64,000 bases of DNA, taken from the NCBI RefSeq assembly GCF_000383415.1, contig NZ_KB911258.1, positions 144,267 through 208,266 on the forward strand. Reading direction: 5' to 3'. Source of the stretch: Hyphomicrobium zavarzinii ATCC 27496 (lineage in GTDB: Bacteria; Pseudomonadota; Alphaproteobacteria; Rhizobiales; Hyphomicrobiaceae). The notes under the pieces were generated by a model, which did not search any database, was not told the origin of the DNA, and saw nothing but the letters and a program-made list of their open reading frames with translations. Both the position numbers and the translations under genes were made by a program. Every line of letters starts with the position of its first letter. Position 1 is the stretch's first letter. Below, piece by piece: positions 8,740-17,344 of the stretch.

Positions 8740-9288
8740 ATGATCAACACCAATCCTCAGACTCACTACGCAGGCCCGGCCCTTCGCCAGGAGGTCGAAA
8801 CGCGCACGCTGTCCGTGCTGGTCGACAACGAGCCGGGCGTTCTCGCACGCGTCATCGGGTTGTTCTCAGGCCGCGGCTACAACATCGATAGCCTCACCGT
8901 GACTGAGACGGAGCACGAGAAGCATCTCTCGCGCATCACCGTCATCACCCGCGGGACGCCCGCCGTTCTGGAGCAGATCAAGCATCAGCTCGAGCGTCTG
9001 GTGCCCGTCCATCGCGTGCGCGATCTCACCTTCGAAGGCATTTCCCTCGAACGCGAGCTGGCGTTGGTCAAGGTCGCGGGCAAGGGCGAGAAGCGCATCG
9101 AGGCCATGCGTATCGCCGAGATCTTCCGCGCGCAGGTCGTAGACACCTCGCTCGAGCACTTCGTTTTCGAGATCACCGGAAAGCCCGGCAAGATCGACAC
9201 CTTCATCGGCCTCATGACCGAGCTCGGGCTCGTCGAGGTTTCGCGCACCGGCATCGCCGCCATCGGGCGCGGCGCGGCTGCGATGTGA
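8740..9288 (+). CDS. ilvN: acetolactate synthase small (regulatory) subunit
   Basis: The 182-residue regulatory subunit activates IlvB and confers valine feedback inhibition. The N-terminal ACT domain is clear (LSVLVDNEPGVLARVIGLFS, then GYNIDSLTV), and the C-terminal half has the usual ALVKV and GKPGKIDTFIGLM segments. Its length matches the long IlvH/IlvN form. It is separated from its catalytic partner ilvB by one small gene in the same probable operon. Confidence 0.95.
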   Translation: MINTNPQTHYAGPALRQEVETRTLSVLVDNEPGVLARVIGLFSGRGYNIDSLTVTETEHEKHLSRITVITRGTPAVLEQIKHQLERLVPVHRVRDLTFEGISLERELALVKVAGKGEKRIEAMRIAEIFRAQVVDTSLEHFVFEITGKPGKIDTFIGLMTELGLVEVSRTGIAAIGRGAAAM

Positions 9289-9332
9289 CGATGAGAGCCG
9301 AAGCGAAAGAGTGCCGCGGAGAGCGGGGCGCC

Positions 9333-9845
9333 TTAGAGGCTCGGACGCCGTCCGCCCTTCTTGGGCGACGCTTGCATCTCCGCGACCGAAAGCGCGAGCC
9401 GCGAGAAGGTCACGCTCTGATCGCTCGCGAGATAGGTGCTCTTGTCGGACGATTGGAAGCCGACGGCGCCATCCTTTGCGGGATAGAGCGGCTCGGCGCG
9501 CGGCGAGGAGCCGAGCGACACCATGAAGGCCGAGAGCTTCTGCCGGTATTTGCCGGAGGCCGCGCGCTCGCACTTGTTGGCGCCGACCGCCTTCTCGCAG
9601 GCTTCGATGTTGGAATAGGTCTGGGACGAGGCTTCATGGCGCGTCACCGCGCGCTCGATCGCCGCCGCGCAGGCCGTCACCGCCTCCTGTCCGAACGACA
9701 CGCAGTCGGAGGCGCTCGCGATCACGCCGCGCATGGCGGGAGACTGGGGCGCGTCGGCAGAGGTGGTGTTGGCGTTGCCGCAGCCGCCGAGCAGGGCGGC
9801 GAAACCGAAAAGGGCGATGACGCGGGCAAATACAAGGGTACGCAT
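9333..9845 (-). CDS. DUF1190-like lipoprotein
   Basis: A 170-residue lipoprotein precursor: the signal ends in the lipobox LLGGC near residue 22. The mature part has paired Cys (SASDCVSFG with VTACAAAIER, and IEACEKAVGANKC) and a C-terminal PLYPAKDGAVGFQS segment, a pattern like the DUF1190/YgiB family of envelope proteins of unknown function. The start ATG at 9845 begins a normal signal peptide; the in-frame ATG at 9881 does not. It points against the ilv genes and ends 44 bases after ilvN, so those two are convergent. Confidence 0.75.
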   Translation of the reverse strand: MRTLVFARVIALFGFAALLGGCGNANTTSADAPQSPAMRGVIASASDCVSFGQEAVTACAAAIERAVTRHEASSQTYSNIEACEKAVGANKCERAASGKYRQKLSAFMVSLGSSPRAEPLYPAKDGAVGFQSSDKSTYLASDQSVTFSRLALSVAEMQASPKKGGRRPSL

Positions 9846-10002
9846 GGGTTTGCAGCTTCCGGCCAGAAGACGACAGGCCATTCTGCTGTCCCACCTCTTT
9901 CGGATCTGTTAATCACGTCGCGGCAGCCGTTTTCGGCCTCCCGCGGCGCAAATCCGCCCATCTCCGTCTTGGCCGTTGAAACGGCGCCGAGCGGCGGTGT
10001 AA

Positions 10003-11121
<1,119 letters not shown>

Positions 11122-11150
11122 GCGCGCCCTTGGCTTAACCGCCGACCTGT

Positions 11151-11202
11151 CAGCAGCCCGCCTTTTGTTGCGCGAATGCCGCGCCCGGAAGGCGGGCTGC
11201 TG
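11151..11202 (+). terminator. hairpin terminator after ilvC
   Basis: Two perfect 14-base arms (11151-11164 and 11189-11202) flank a 24-base loop, 30 bases after the ilvC stop. The T-run after it is short, so it may be an mRNA-stabilising or weak intrinsic terminator. Confidence 0.6.
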
Positions 11203-11285
11203 CGTTTGCAGCGTCAACTCTGGAAAGGCGCCCCGATCAGGCGCATCGTGCGATTGCGCATGCAAGTAACAGGGAGCGCAGAACA

Positions 11286-11531
11286 ATGAAGCGGACTATC
11301 CTGACTGTGGGGTTTGCAGCGATCGTTGCTTTGGCCGGCACCATTGCTTTCGATGCCATGAGAGGTCCGGAGCAGGGCGCGGCAATTGCGGCGAAGGGCT
11401 ATAAGACCTGCAAATCGAAACTTTCGACCGGAAAGACAAAGACATGGCGCTGCGGCCAGGATCAGGCTTGCTGCGTGAACAAGTCCTTGAACCTTTACGT
11501 CTGCGGCTATCCCGGACTGGGCTGCCTCTAG
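11286..11531 (+). CDS. six-cysteine secreted miniprotein
   Basis: An 81-residue precursor with an uncleaved-looking or signal helix (residues 4-22) and a short mature domain. The last 42 residues hold six Cys in the order C-x13-C-x5-CC-x9-C-x6-C, a pattern like inhibitor cystine-knot folds, with several basic and aromatic residues. The ribosome site is AGGGAGCG upstream of ATG 11286. It lies alone, downstream of ilvC and upstream of the hairpin element. I cannot assign a function; a disulfide-stabilised periplasmic or exported peptide is the inference. Confidence 0.65.
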   Translation: MKRTILTVGFAAIVALAGTIAFDAMRGPEQGAAIAAKGYKTCKSKLSTGKTKTWRCGQDQACCVNKSLNLYVCGYPGLGCL

Positions 11532-11900
11532 AGCTCCAGACGGTCGAGCTGAACGCTCTGCCTGCGGTCACGGCGCAGCGAAAGCGCGCTCGTGGCCGTT
11601 TGGTCCGCCACATGCGCGCGTGAGCGCTCGCCACGCCCCGCCGGCGGCCCGTCCGGGCCCGGCCTGCGTCGTCCAGCGAGGAGCCGCGATCCGACGGCTT
11701 GTCCGTAGTAGGCAAGGCGTAGAAAAAGCGGCATCGCAACCCCCGTTACGCATAGAAAAAGAGGACGACCGTCCGGAGTTTTGCGCTGCAAAACGCCGGC
11801 ATTCCGTCATCGCATTCTCAATGTGAATGGCGGGTTAATGGCCCTCTGAAACAGGAGTGGCATCCGCAGCATAAATAGAAAAGATCATTAGGCCAATGGG

Positions 11901-12025
11901 TTGCTGAATTTGTAGGCAGTCTGATGAAGTTGACTGATCAAATTTGAGGACATGTGCACCGCCCAAAAGGAAGTGCCAGGCGGAGCTTGCACTTTGTTTG
12001 GTCAGTGAAGTTATAAATTCAGCAA
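11901..12025. mobile_element. candidate MITE or insertion-sequence remnant with terminal inverted repeats
   Basis: TTGCTGAATTT at 11901-11911 and its perfect reverse complement at 12015-12025 bound 125 bases. Inside, a second pair of arms near 11928-11941 and 11998-12011 is complementary at about 11 of 13 positions, and CCGCC/GGCGG near the centre pair again, so the whole element could fold into one long imperfect hairpin. It has no coding capacity and is AT-rich. No target-site duplication is obvious. Confidence 0.45.
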
Positions 12026-12034
12026 CTGTTCATA

Positions 12035-12050
12035 TGGGATAAAAATCCCA
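12035..12050. promoter_or_regulatory. inverted repeat upstream of the GGDEF-EAL gene
   Basis: TGGGAT and ATCCCA (12035-12040, 12045-12050) flank AAAA, a perfect 6-4-6 dyad that could be an operator. It ends just before the ATG at 12055, so it would lie in the leader if the GTG start at 12148 is used. Confidence 0.35.
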
Positions 12051-12147
12051 AACGATGTCCTCTGAGACCAAAAGGCAGGGTCTGGGAAATTCGCTCTCGG
12101 GAAAGAGAAAGCCCAGGCGATTGGCTGAGGGGGCAAAGGAGGAAGCG

Positions 12148-14103
12148 GTGGGTGTCAGGAAAGTATCGCGGAGCCGGACGGTCGAAGACCGGCTGAAAGA
12201 CATTCAGCACGAGATCCTGATTGCCGTTGCATCCGGAAAGCCGCTGCCGGAGGTCATGGCGCTTCTGTGCAAGCGCGCCGAAAAGATTGCTCCCAACGCG
12301 ATTTGCTCCATCCTGCGCGTGGATTCCAGCGGCCGCCTGCGCCCGCTTGCGGCGCCCTCGCTGCCCGACGCCTATTCCCAGGGCATCGAAGGCGTGGAGA
12401 TCGGCCCGATGGTGGGCTCGTGCGGCAGCGCCGCCTATTATGGTGAGCCGGTCGAGGTTACCAGCATCAAGACGGACCCGCGCTGGGCCGTCTACAGAGA
12501 GCCGGCGCTTGCCCTCGGCCTCAAGGCCTGCTGGTCGAGCCCGATCAAGTCTCACGACGATCGCGTCATCGGAACGTTCGCTTTCTATTTCCGCACCACC
12601 CGTCGCGCCAGCAAGCTCGAAAAGCGCATCGTCGAGCGGTGCGCGCATCTCTGCACGCTCGCCATCCAGCATTGGGCTGCACAGAACAGAATTCGCCGCC
12701 TCGCTTTCCGTGATCCGCTGACCGGGCTCGGAAACCGCGCGCTTCTGGTCGAGAAGTTTCCGACAATTCTCGAGCGCGCCAGGAGCCGGGGCAAGGAGGT
12801 CGCGGTCTTCTACGTCGACATCGATGGCTTCCGCACCATCAACGCCCAGCAGGGCCACAAGATCGGCGACCAGCTTCTGACTAACATCTCACGCCGCATC
12901 CGCAATGTGGCAGCCGACGCCGATCTCATCGCGCGGCTGGGCGCCGATGAGTTTCTGATCGTGCGTACAGCGCGCGAGAGCCGCGCCGAGTTCGAGGCCA
13001 TGGCTGTCGAGCTGACCGACGCGCTGCGTGATCGCTATGTGCTGGAGGCTGGCCTCGAGGTGAGGGCCGCCGCGTCCGTCGGCGTGGCGTGCTTCCCCGA
13101 TGACGGCGAGGATCTCGATGCCCTGATGGGGCATGCCGATACGGCGCTCTCGCGCGTGAAGAGTGGCGGCCGGGCTGGACACGCATTCTACACGGCTCGC
13201 ATGGACGCGGAGAAGCGGGCGCGCCGCGCATTCGAGCGCGACGTCTCCGCCGCAGTCAAGGCAGGTCAGCTTTCTCTCGTCTTCCAGCCGCAGGCCGATG
13301 CGCACTCGTGCGCCGTGCGCGGTTTCGAGGCGCTGCTGCGCTGGAACCATCCGATCCACGGCTTCGTCTCGCCGGCCAAGTTCATTCCCGCCGCCGAAGC
13401 CTGCGGCGCCATCGAGGACATCGGCACGTTCGTCCTGCGCGAGGCCCTGCTGCAAGCCGCGAAGTGGCGGAAGAACCTGCGCGTGGCCGTAAACGTCTCG
13501 CCCGCCCAGATCATCCGTGCGGACTTCGCCAAGCATGTCGAAGGCCTGCTGGCGGAGACCGGCGTCGATCCCGGGCGTCTCGAGATCGAGGTCACCGAGA
13601 GCCTATTCATCTACGACGCAGGCGCGGCCCTCAACACGCTGCAACGGGTCAAGGCACTCGGCGTAAGCGTGGCCATGGACGATTTCGGCACGGGCTATTC
13701 GTCGTTGAGCACGTTGCGCGCGTTCCCGTTCGATCGCATCAAGATCGATCGCAGCTTCATTTTCGACATGGTGACGAACGCGGACGCCGCGGCGATCGTC
13801 AACTCCATCATGGGGCTGGGGCGCGCCTTGGGCCGCCCTGTTGTCGCCGAAGGCGTGGAAACGCGCGATCAGCTGGATCTTCTGCAGGTCCAGGGTTGCA
13901 ACGAGGTGCAAGGGTATCTGATCGGCAAGCCGTTGCCGATTGGAGCCTATTCCGACATCACGGGTGTCGAGGAAGAGGCCTCGCAGGCCACTCCACCCCA
14001 GGAGCCGGAGCGTCCGGCCGTCGTGGTTGCACCGCCGCGCCGTGGCGGTGACATGCTCTCAGTCGTTGCTCCCAAACGCGGCCACGCGATTGCGTCCGGC
14101 TGA
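12148..14103 (+). CDS. GAF-GGDEF-EAL cyclic-di-GMP protein, probable phosphodiesterase
   Basis: The order is a GAF sensor domain (about residues 15-175), a GGDEF domain (180-340) and an EAL domain (365-620). The EAL domain is intact, with the signature in GFEALLRW, the NVSPAQ segment, the IEVTES glutamate and DDFGTGYSSLS. The GGDEF signature reads GADEF, a change expected to weaken or abolish cyclase activity, so net c-di-GMP hydrolysis is likely. The GTG at 12148 follows AAGGAGG at ideal distance; the in-frame ATG at 12055 has no ribosome site, though it would add 31 basic residues. The 3' end overlaps the next gene by 45 bases. Confidence 0.9.
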   Translation: MGVRKVSRSRTVEDRLKDIQHEILIAVASGKPLPEVMALLCKRAEKIAPNAICSILRVDSSGRLRPLAAPSLPDAYSQGIEGVEIGPMVGSCGSAAYYGEPVEVTSIKTDPRWAVYREPALALGLKACWSSPIKSHDDRVIGTFAFYFRTTRRASKLEKRIVERCAHLCTLAIQHWAAQNRIRRLAFRDPLTGLGNRALLVEKFPTILERARSRGKEVAVFYVDIDGFRTINAQQGHKIGDQLLTNISRRIRNVAADADLIARLGADEFLIVRTARESRAEFEAMAVELTDALRDRYVLEAGLEVRAAASVGVACFPDDGEDLDALMGHADTALSRVKSGGRAGHAFYTARMDAEKRARRAFERDVSAAVKAGQLSLVFQPQADAHSCAVRGFEALLRWNHPIHGFVSPAKFIPAAEACGAIEDIGTFVLREALLQAAKWRKNLRVAVNVSPAQIIRADFAKHVEGLLAETGVDPGRLEIEVTESLFIYDAGAALNTLQRVKALGVSVAMDDFGTGYSSLSTLRAFPFDRIKIDRSFIFDMVTNADAAAIVNSIMGLGRALGRPVVAEGVETRDQLDLLQVQGCNEVQGYLIGKPLPIGAYSDITGVEEEASQATPPQEPERPAVVVAPPRRGGDMLSVVAPKRGHAIASG

Positions 14104-15156
14104 TTTGGCGTCGTAGAGCTTGGAGTCCGCCCTCTGCACGAGCATCTCCGCGTCGTCGCCCTGCCTGAACTGCGCTACGCCGAATGACGCGGTCAATTGG
14201 CCGATCTTTTGATTGGTTTCACGGATCGTGAGCTTCTTGCTTTCGAACTGTCGGCGGATGCGCTCCGCGATCGACTTCGCCGCATCCAGCTCTGCCATCG
14301 GCAGGATGATGGCGAACTCCTCGCCGCCGTAGCGGATGACTGTATCGCCCTCGCGGACGCCGGCCTCGATGACGCGCGAGAACATGCGGATGATCTCGTC
14401 GCCGACTTGATGTCCGAATGCATCGTTGACGCGCTTGAAGTGATCGATGTCGCACATGACGAGCGAAAGCGACGACTTCTTCTGCTTGCAGTCGAGGATC
14501 GCCTTTTCCATCGTCACGTCGAAGCAGCGCCGGTTCCCGACGCCCGTCAGCGGATCCTTGAGAACCACTTCCTCCGCTTCGCTCAGGCTGGACCGAAGCG
14601 CCTCGATCTGTTTGCGCGAATCCTCGAGCTTGGATTTGAGCTCGGTGCTGTCCTGGCGCATGCGCTCGTTCTCAGCGACGAGCAGGCTCACGATCACGCG
14701 AACCTGCTCGGCTTCCGTCAGACCGGACAAGCGCGCCTGCGCGTTTGCAAGCGACTTGGCATAGCTGTCGTTGGTCGTGATGTGCGCGCGGATCAGGCCG
14801 AGAACTTTTGACAACTCGCGGTCGAGCGTCTGGCTCGCCTTTGCGATCTTCTCGGCAGAAACGCCGGACTTGCCGCCCGAGAAACCAGCGGCGAGCTTCG
14901 GCCCGAGCCACGACACGAGCAGACCGAAGCCGGCGATGACCGCGAAGCCGATGGCGGATATGCCGAGGATGCCGAGCGGATTGTATTGCGTTTCGAGGAC
15001 AGCGCCTCCGCCCATGCGCTCGGCACGCAGGGTGCGAAGAGGCGAGAGATCAAGATCCGACGCAGCCAGGAGAGCCACGAGAATCGCGCCAAAAATCACT
15101 CCCCCAGCGGCCAACAAACCGCGCTGGGTCGAGGACAAGTCTCGGAATGAAATCAT
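14059..15156 (-). CDS. membrane-anchored diguanylate cyclase
   Basis: Makes cyclic-di-GMP from two GTP. The 365-residue protein has two membrane spans (about residues 12-32 and 60-82), a helical linker with a coiled coil (130-200) and a C-terminal GGDEF domain with the active signature RYGGEEFAI and upstream KDPLTGVGNRR. No RxxD inhibitory site is obvious before the signature. The start ATG 15156 begins a normal cytoplasmic tail before the first span. Its 3' end overlaps the convergent EAL gene by 45 bases, so synthase and hydrolase lie tail to tail. Confidence 0.9.
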   Translation of the reverse strand: MISFRDLSSTQRGLLAAGGVIFGAILVALLAASDLDLSPLRTLRAERMGGGAVLETQYNPLGILGISAIGFAVIAGFGLLVSWLGPKLAAGFSGGKSGVSAEKIAKASQTLDRELSKVLGLIRAHITTNDSYAKSLANAQARLSGLTEAEQVRVIVSLLVAENERMRQDSTELKSKLEDSRKQIEALRSSLSEAEEVVLKDPLTGVGNRRCFDVTMEKAILDCKQKKSSLSLVMCDIDHFKRVNDAFGHQVGDEIIRMFSRVIEAGVREGDTVIRYGGEEFAIILPMAELDAAKSIAERIRRQFESKKLTIRETNQKIGQLTASFGVAQFRQGDDAEMLVQRADSKLYDAKSAGRNRVAAFGSND

Positions 15157-15394
15157 GAGGAGACACTTTGTCGAGCGATACGGAAAGTGATGCGCAATTA
15201 CGCCCCACACCTACAACTTATGGCGTCATCCGAACATGTGATAAAGTAGACCATAAGTCGAGCTTACGGCCGAAAACACGCAGATTCAGATCGCCGATCC
15301 GTATAGGCACGGAGGATCTATTGGCATTGCAGTGTGACACTGCTCACCGCTGCGGGTGCCGAATCCCGCATCAAAGAGCCGCTTAATAGGAACG

Positions 15395-15421
15395 CCTCCG
15401 TCCGGATAAATCCGTCGGAGG
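15395..15421 (+). promoter_or_regulatory. hairpin that sequesters the ribosome site of a mini-ORF
   Basis: CCTCCG (15395-15400) pairs with CGGAGG (15416-15421), and CGGAT (15403-15407) with ATCCG (15410-15414), leaving a two-base loop. The Shine-Dalgarno GGAGGAG at 15417-15423 lies in the 3' arm, so the folded RNA would hide it. Confidence 0.45.
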
Positions 15422-15425
15422 AGAT

Positions 15426-15491
15426 ATGAACGACGCCAGCCTAAGCGATTCTGCTTGGCCTAGGAAGAAACGCCGAGGAATGCAAGTTTAG
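15426..15491 (+). CDS. possible 21-residue basic peptide
   Basis: ATG at 15426 is preceded by a perfect CGGAGGAG ribosome site at correct spacing, and the frame encodes a short peptide with a basic run PRKKRRG before a TAG stop. The spacing and the sequestering hairpin are the only evidence for translation; I recognise no family. It could instead be chance beside a hairpin terminator. Confidence 0.3.
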   Translation: MNDASLSDSAWPRKKRRGMQV

Positions 15492-15645
15492 TACGGCACT
15501 TCTGTCTAGGCGAGCCGAGATGAAAAAGCCGAGAGGAGGGAGATGTGCGCCGGACACGGCGGCAAACGCGTAGCTGTATAGAGCCAGGGCTCGGTTCTCG
15601 CAGGGAAATTCGTGCTTTTGATCGCGCTGATCCGACGTCGTGCGA

Positions 15646-16266
15646 TCAGCGCGTGCGAATTTTTTCTGCCCGATGTGTCCACGCGAGCGCGCTCTCCAGA
15701 CGGTCGTTCCCCCAAAAGACTTCGAAATCTTCTGTTACAAAACTCGGCGCTCCGAACAGTCCGAGCTTCGCCGCCATTTCGGTCTCGCTCCGCAGTTGTT
15801 CTTTGATTTCGGGGCTTTGCGCACGCTCGAGGATCCCGTCCGCATCGCTGGAGAAATGATCCAGAACAGAGCGGATCACGGCGGGATCGGCAATCTGGCG
15901 CCCGTGGGCGAACTCCTCGCGGAACACCTGCGCACAATAGTCGCCGGCCCAGCTTTCCTCTGAGACCGCAACCGCCACGCGCGCGGCGATGAGACTGTTT
16001 TGCGGAAAAGGATCCGGCCGCACCAGGGCGAGCCCGAGCTCGTCGCAAACACGCTGAAGGTCGCGCCACATATAGGCGCCCTTGGCCGGATAGAGATTGA
16101 AAGGCGACGTGTTCCAGCCCTGCGCTTTGAAGATCGCCCCAAGCATGAACGGGCGAAACCGCACGTAAACGTGCTGTTCCGCGGCGAGCGCCTGAATGCG
16201 TTGCGAGGCCGGATAGGAATACGTCGATCCGAAGTCGAACCAGAAATCGAGTTGGGGGAGGCTCAT
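15646..16266 (-). CDS. 2-hydroxychromene-2-carboxylate isomerase family (DsbA-like fold)
   Basis: A 206-residue kappa-class GST/DsbA-fold protein. The N-terminus LDFWFDFGSTYSYPAS matches the isomerase family, with Ser replacing the DsbA active-site Cys pair, and GLFGAPSFVTEDFEVFWGND near the end is the usual cis-proline and FWG segment. Members isomerise hydroxychromene carboxylate in naphthalene breakdown or act as glutathione-dependent isomerases; no aromatic catabolism genes are near, so the substrate is unknown. The next gene, a LysE exporter, ends 25 bases upstream in the same direction. Confidence 0.85.
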   Translation of the reverse strand: MSLPQLDFWFDFGSTYSYPASQRIQALAAEQHVYVRFRPFMLGAIFKAQGWNTSPFNLYPAKGAYMWRDLQRVCDELGLALVRPDPFPQNSLIAARVAVAVSEESWAGDYCAQVFREEFAHGRQIADPAVIRSVLDHFSSDADGILERAQSPEIKEQLRSETEMAAKLGLFGAPSFVTEDFEVFWGNDRLESALAWTHRAEKIRTR

Positions 16267-16291
16267 GGCGGAGGCTGCGTCCTGCGAACGT

Positions 16292-16912
16292 TCAAACGGC
16301 TTGGATCAGGTCATAGGCGACGGGCGCGGCGCTTGCGACCAGCAGCAACGCCATCGCCACGTTGAAAACACGTGTCTTTGACGGCGTGTCGACGAGGCGG
16401 CGCATGAACGTGCCGAACGCGGCCCACGCAGAGAGGCAGACGAACGCCACCGCGGTGAACACGAGCGAGATCAGCGCAAGGCTTCCCGTCGCCGTGTCCG
16501 GAACGGTGAAAACCGCCGTTGCGGAAAGCGCCACCGCCCAGGCTTTCGGGTTCACCCACTGGAAGGCTGCCCCGTCGAGCGCCGAAAGCGGGCGCCCGCA
16601 CGCATCGTTATCGAGGGCGGCCGGTGTCGCATCGCTGACGGCTACTTTCCACGCGAGCCAGAGCATGTAGGCGAGCCCGAGGATTTTCACGCCGGTATGG
16701 ACCCATGAGCTCGACTGGATCATGGGTCCAAGGCCGATCCCGATCGCAATCAGCATGACGACGAATCCCAGCGTGATGCCGGTAACCAGAGGCAGCGAGC
16801 GCGGCACGCCGTAGTTGAGCCCTGACGTCATCACGAGCAGATTGTTCGGACCGGGCGAAATGGACGATACGATCGCGAACCCGATGAGCGCGATCAGAAG
16901 ATCGGACGACAT
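16292..16912 (-). CDS. LysE/RhtB family amino acid exporter
   Basis: A 206-residue inner membrane protein with six predicted spans. The N-terminal motif SSISPGPNNLLVMTSG is the family signature. Members export amino acids such as lysine, threonine or homoserine lactone. The start at 16912 follows GGGGTTTG and gives a normal N-terminus; the upstream ATG at 17062 would add 50 unlikely residues. A DUF1127 gene and a divergent LysR gene lie upstream, and such LysR proteins often control an exporter, but here the target is not proven. Confidence 0.88.
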   Translation of the reverse strand: MSSDLLIALIGFAIVSSISPGPNNLLVMTSGLNYGVPRSLPLVTGITLGFVVMLIAIGIGLGPMIQSSSWVHTGVKILGLAYMLWLAWKVAVSDATPAALDNDACGRPLSALDGAAFQWVNPKAWAVALSATAVFTVPDTATGSLALISLVFTAVAFVCLSAWAAFGTFMRRLVDTPSKTRVFNVAMALLLVASAAPVAYDLIQAV

Positions 16913-17009
16913 GCAAACCCCGAGGTCGGTTATCTGCGCACTATAGCCTATGGCCCACATATGCGCCGCGTCCATCAAGGACCAGCGTTCCAGTTTTTCA
17001 TGAGCACCA

Positions 17010-17234
17010 TCATCTTTCGCGCGGAAGATCCCAGAACGAGCGGCTCCATTCGCCGTGCGCATCGGCCCTGCTGAGGCCGATGTCCTTGAGCGCGCGCTCG
17101 TCGAGCTGCATCAAGGCTCTCCGCTCTCGAAGCGTTCGGAATACGCGCTCGATGACGAGAAAGGCCAGCAGCGCACGCTGTTTGTAGCTCGCTCTCGGAG
17201 CAAGGGAGTGCAAGATGTGCGAGGATTGGGCCAT
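17010..17234 (-). CDS. DUF1127 domain small protein
   Basis: A 74-residue arginine-rich protein. The C-terminal half RRALMQLDERALKDIGLSRA is the DUF1127 (YjiS-like) core. In other Alphaproteobacteria small DUF1127 proteins act as regulators, some binding RNA, and affect phosphate and carbon metabolism. It lies upstream of the LysE-type exporter in the same direction, 97 bases away, and divergent from the LysR gene. Confidence 0.88.
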   Translation of the reverse strand: MAQSSHILHSLAPRASYKQRALLAFLVIERVFRTLRERRALMQLDERALKDIGLSRADAHGEWSRSFWDLPRER

Positions 17235-17315
17235 GAGATCGCTCCCGGGCTTGAATGGGAGCGTTTTCTAGGGCAGGAGATGGCATTAGAGAAGAAAATG
17301 TATTTCATGAGAATT

Positions 17316-17330
17316 ATAACGTATCGTTAT
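17316..17330. promoter_or_regulatory. perfect dyad between DUF1127 and LysR genes
   Basis: ATAACG and CGTTAT flank TAT, a 6-3-6 palindrome 14 bases before the LysR start in an otherwise AT-rich divergent gap. It could be a LysR autoregulatory site; it lacks a clear T-N11-A box. Confidence 0.35.
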
Positions 17331-17344
17331 GATGGGCGGGTGCT

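Larger units (their letters stand above)
11532..12054. other. 523-base region with no convincing gene
   Basis: Several overlapping arginine-rich ORFs occur on both strands at 11532-11830, but none has a ribosome site or family resemblance. From about 11830 to 12050 the sequence becomes distinctly AT-richer than its surroundings and holds the hairpin element and a short palindrome listed separately. Confidence 0.6.
15157..15645. other. 489-base intergenic region
   Basis: Holds no full-length gene. The only structured part is a hairpin directly before a 21-codon ORF at 15426, listed separately. The rest, 15157-15390, is less GC-rich than the genes and probably carries the promoter of the diguanylate cyclase. 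Confidence 0.5.

Noticed and set aside
11568-11826. Arg-rich short ORFs on both strands after the miniprotein gene
   Set aside because: No ribosome sites, no family likeness; composition typical of random high-GC ORFs.
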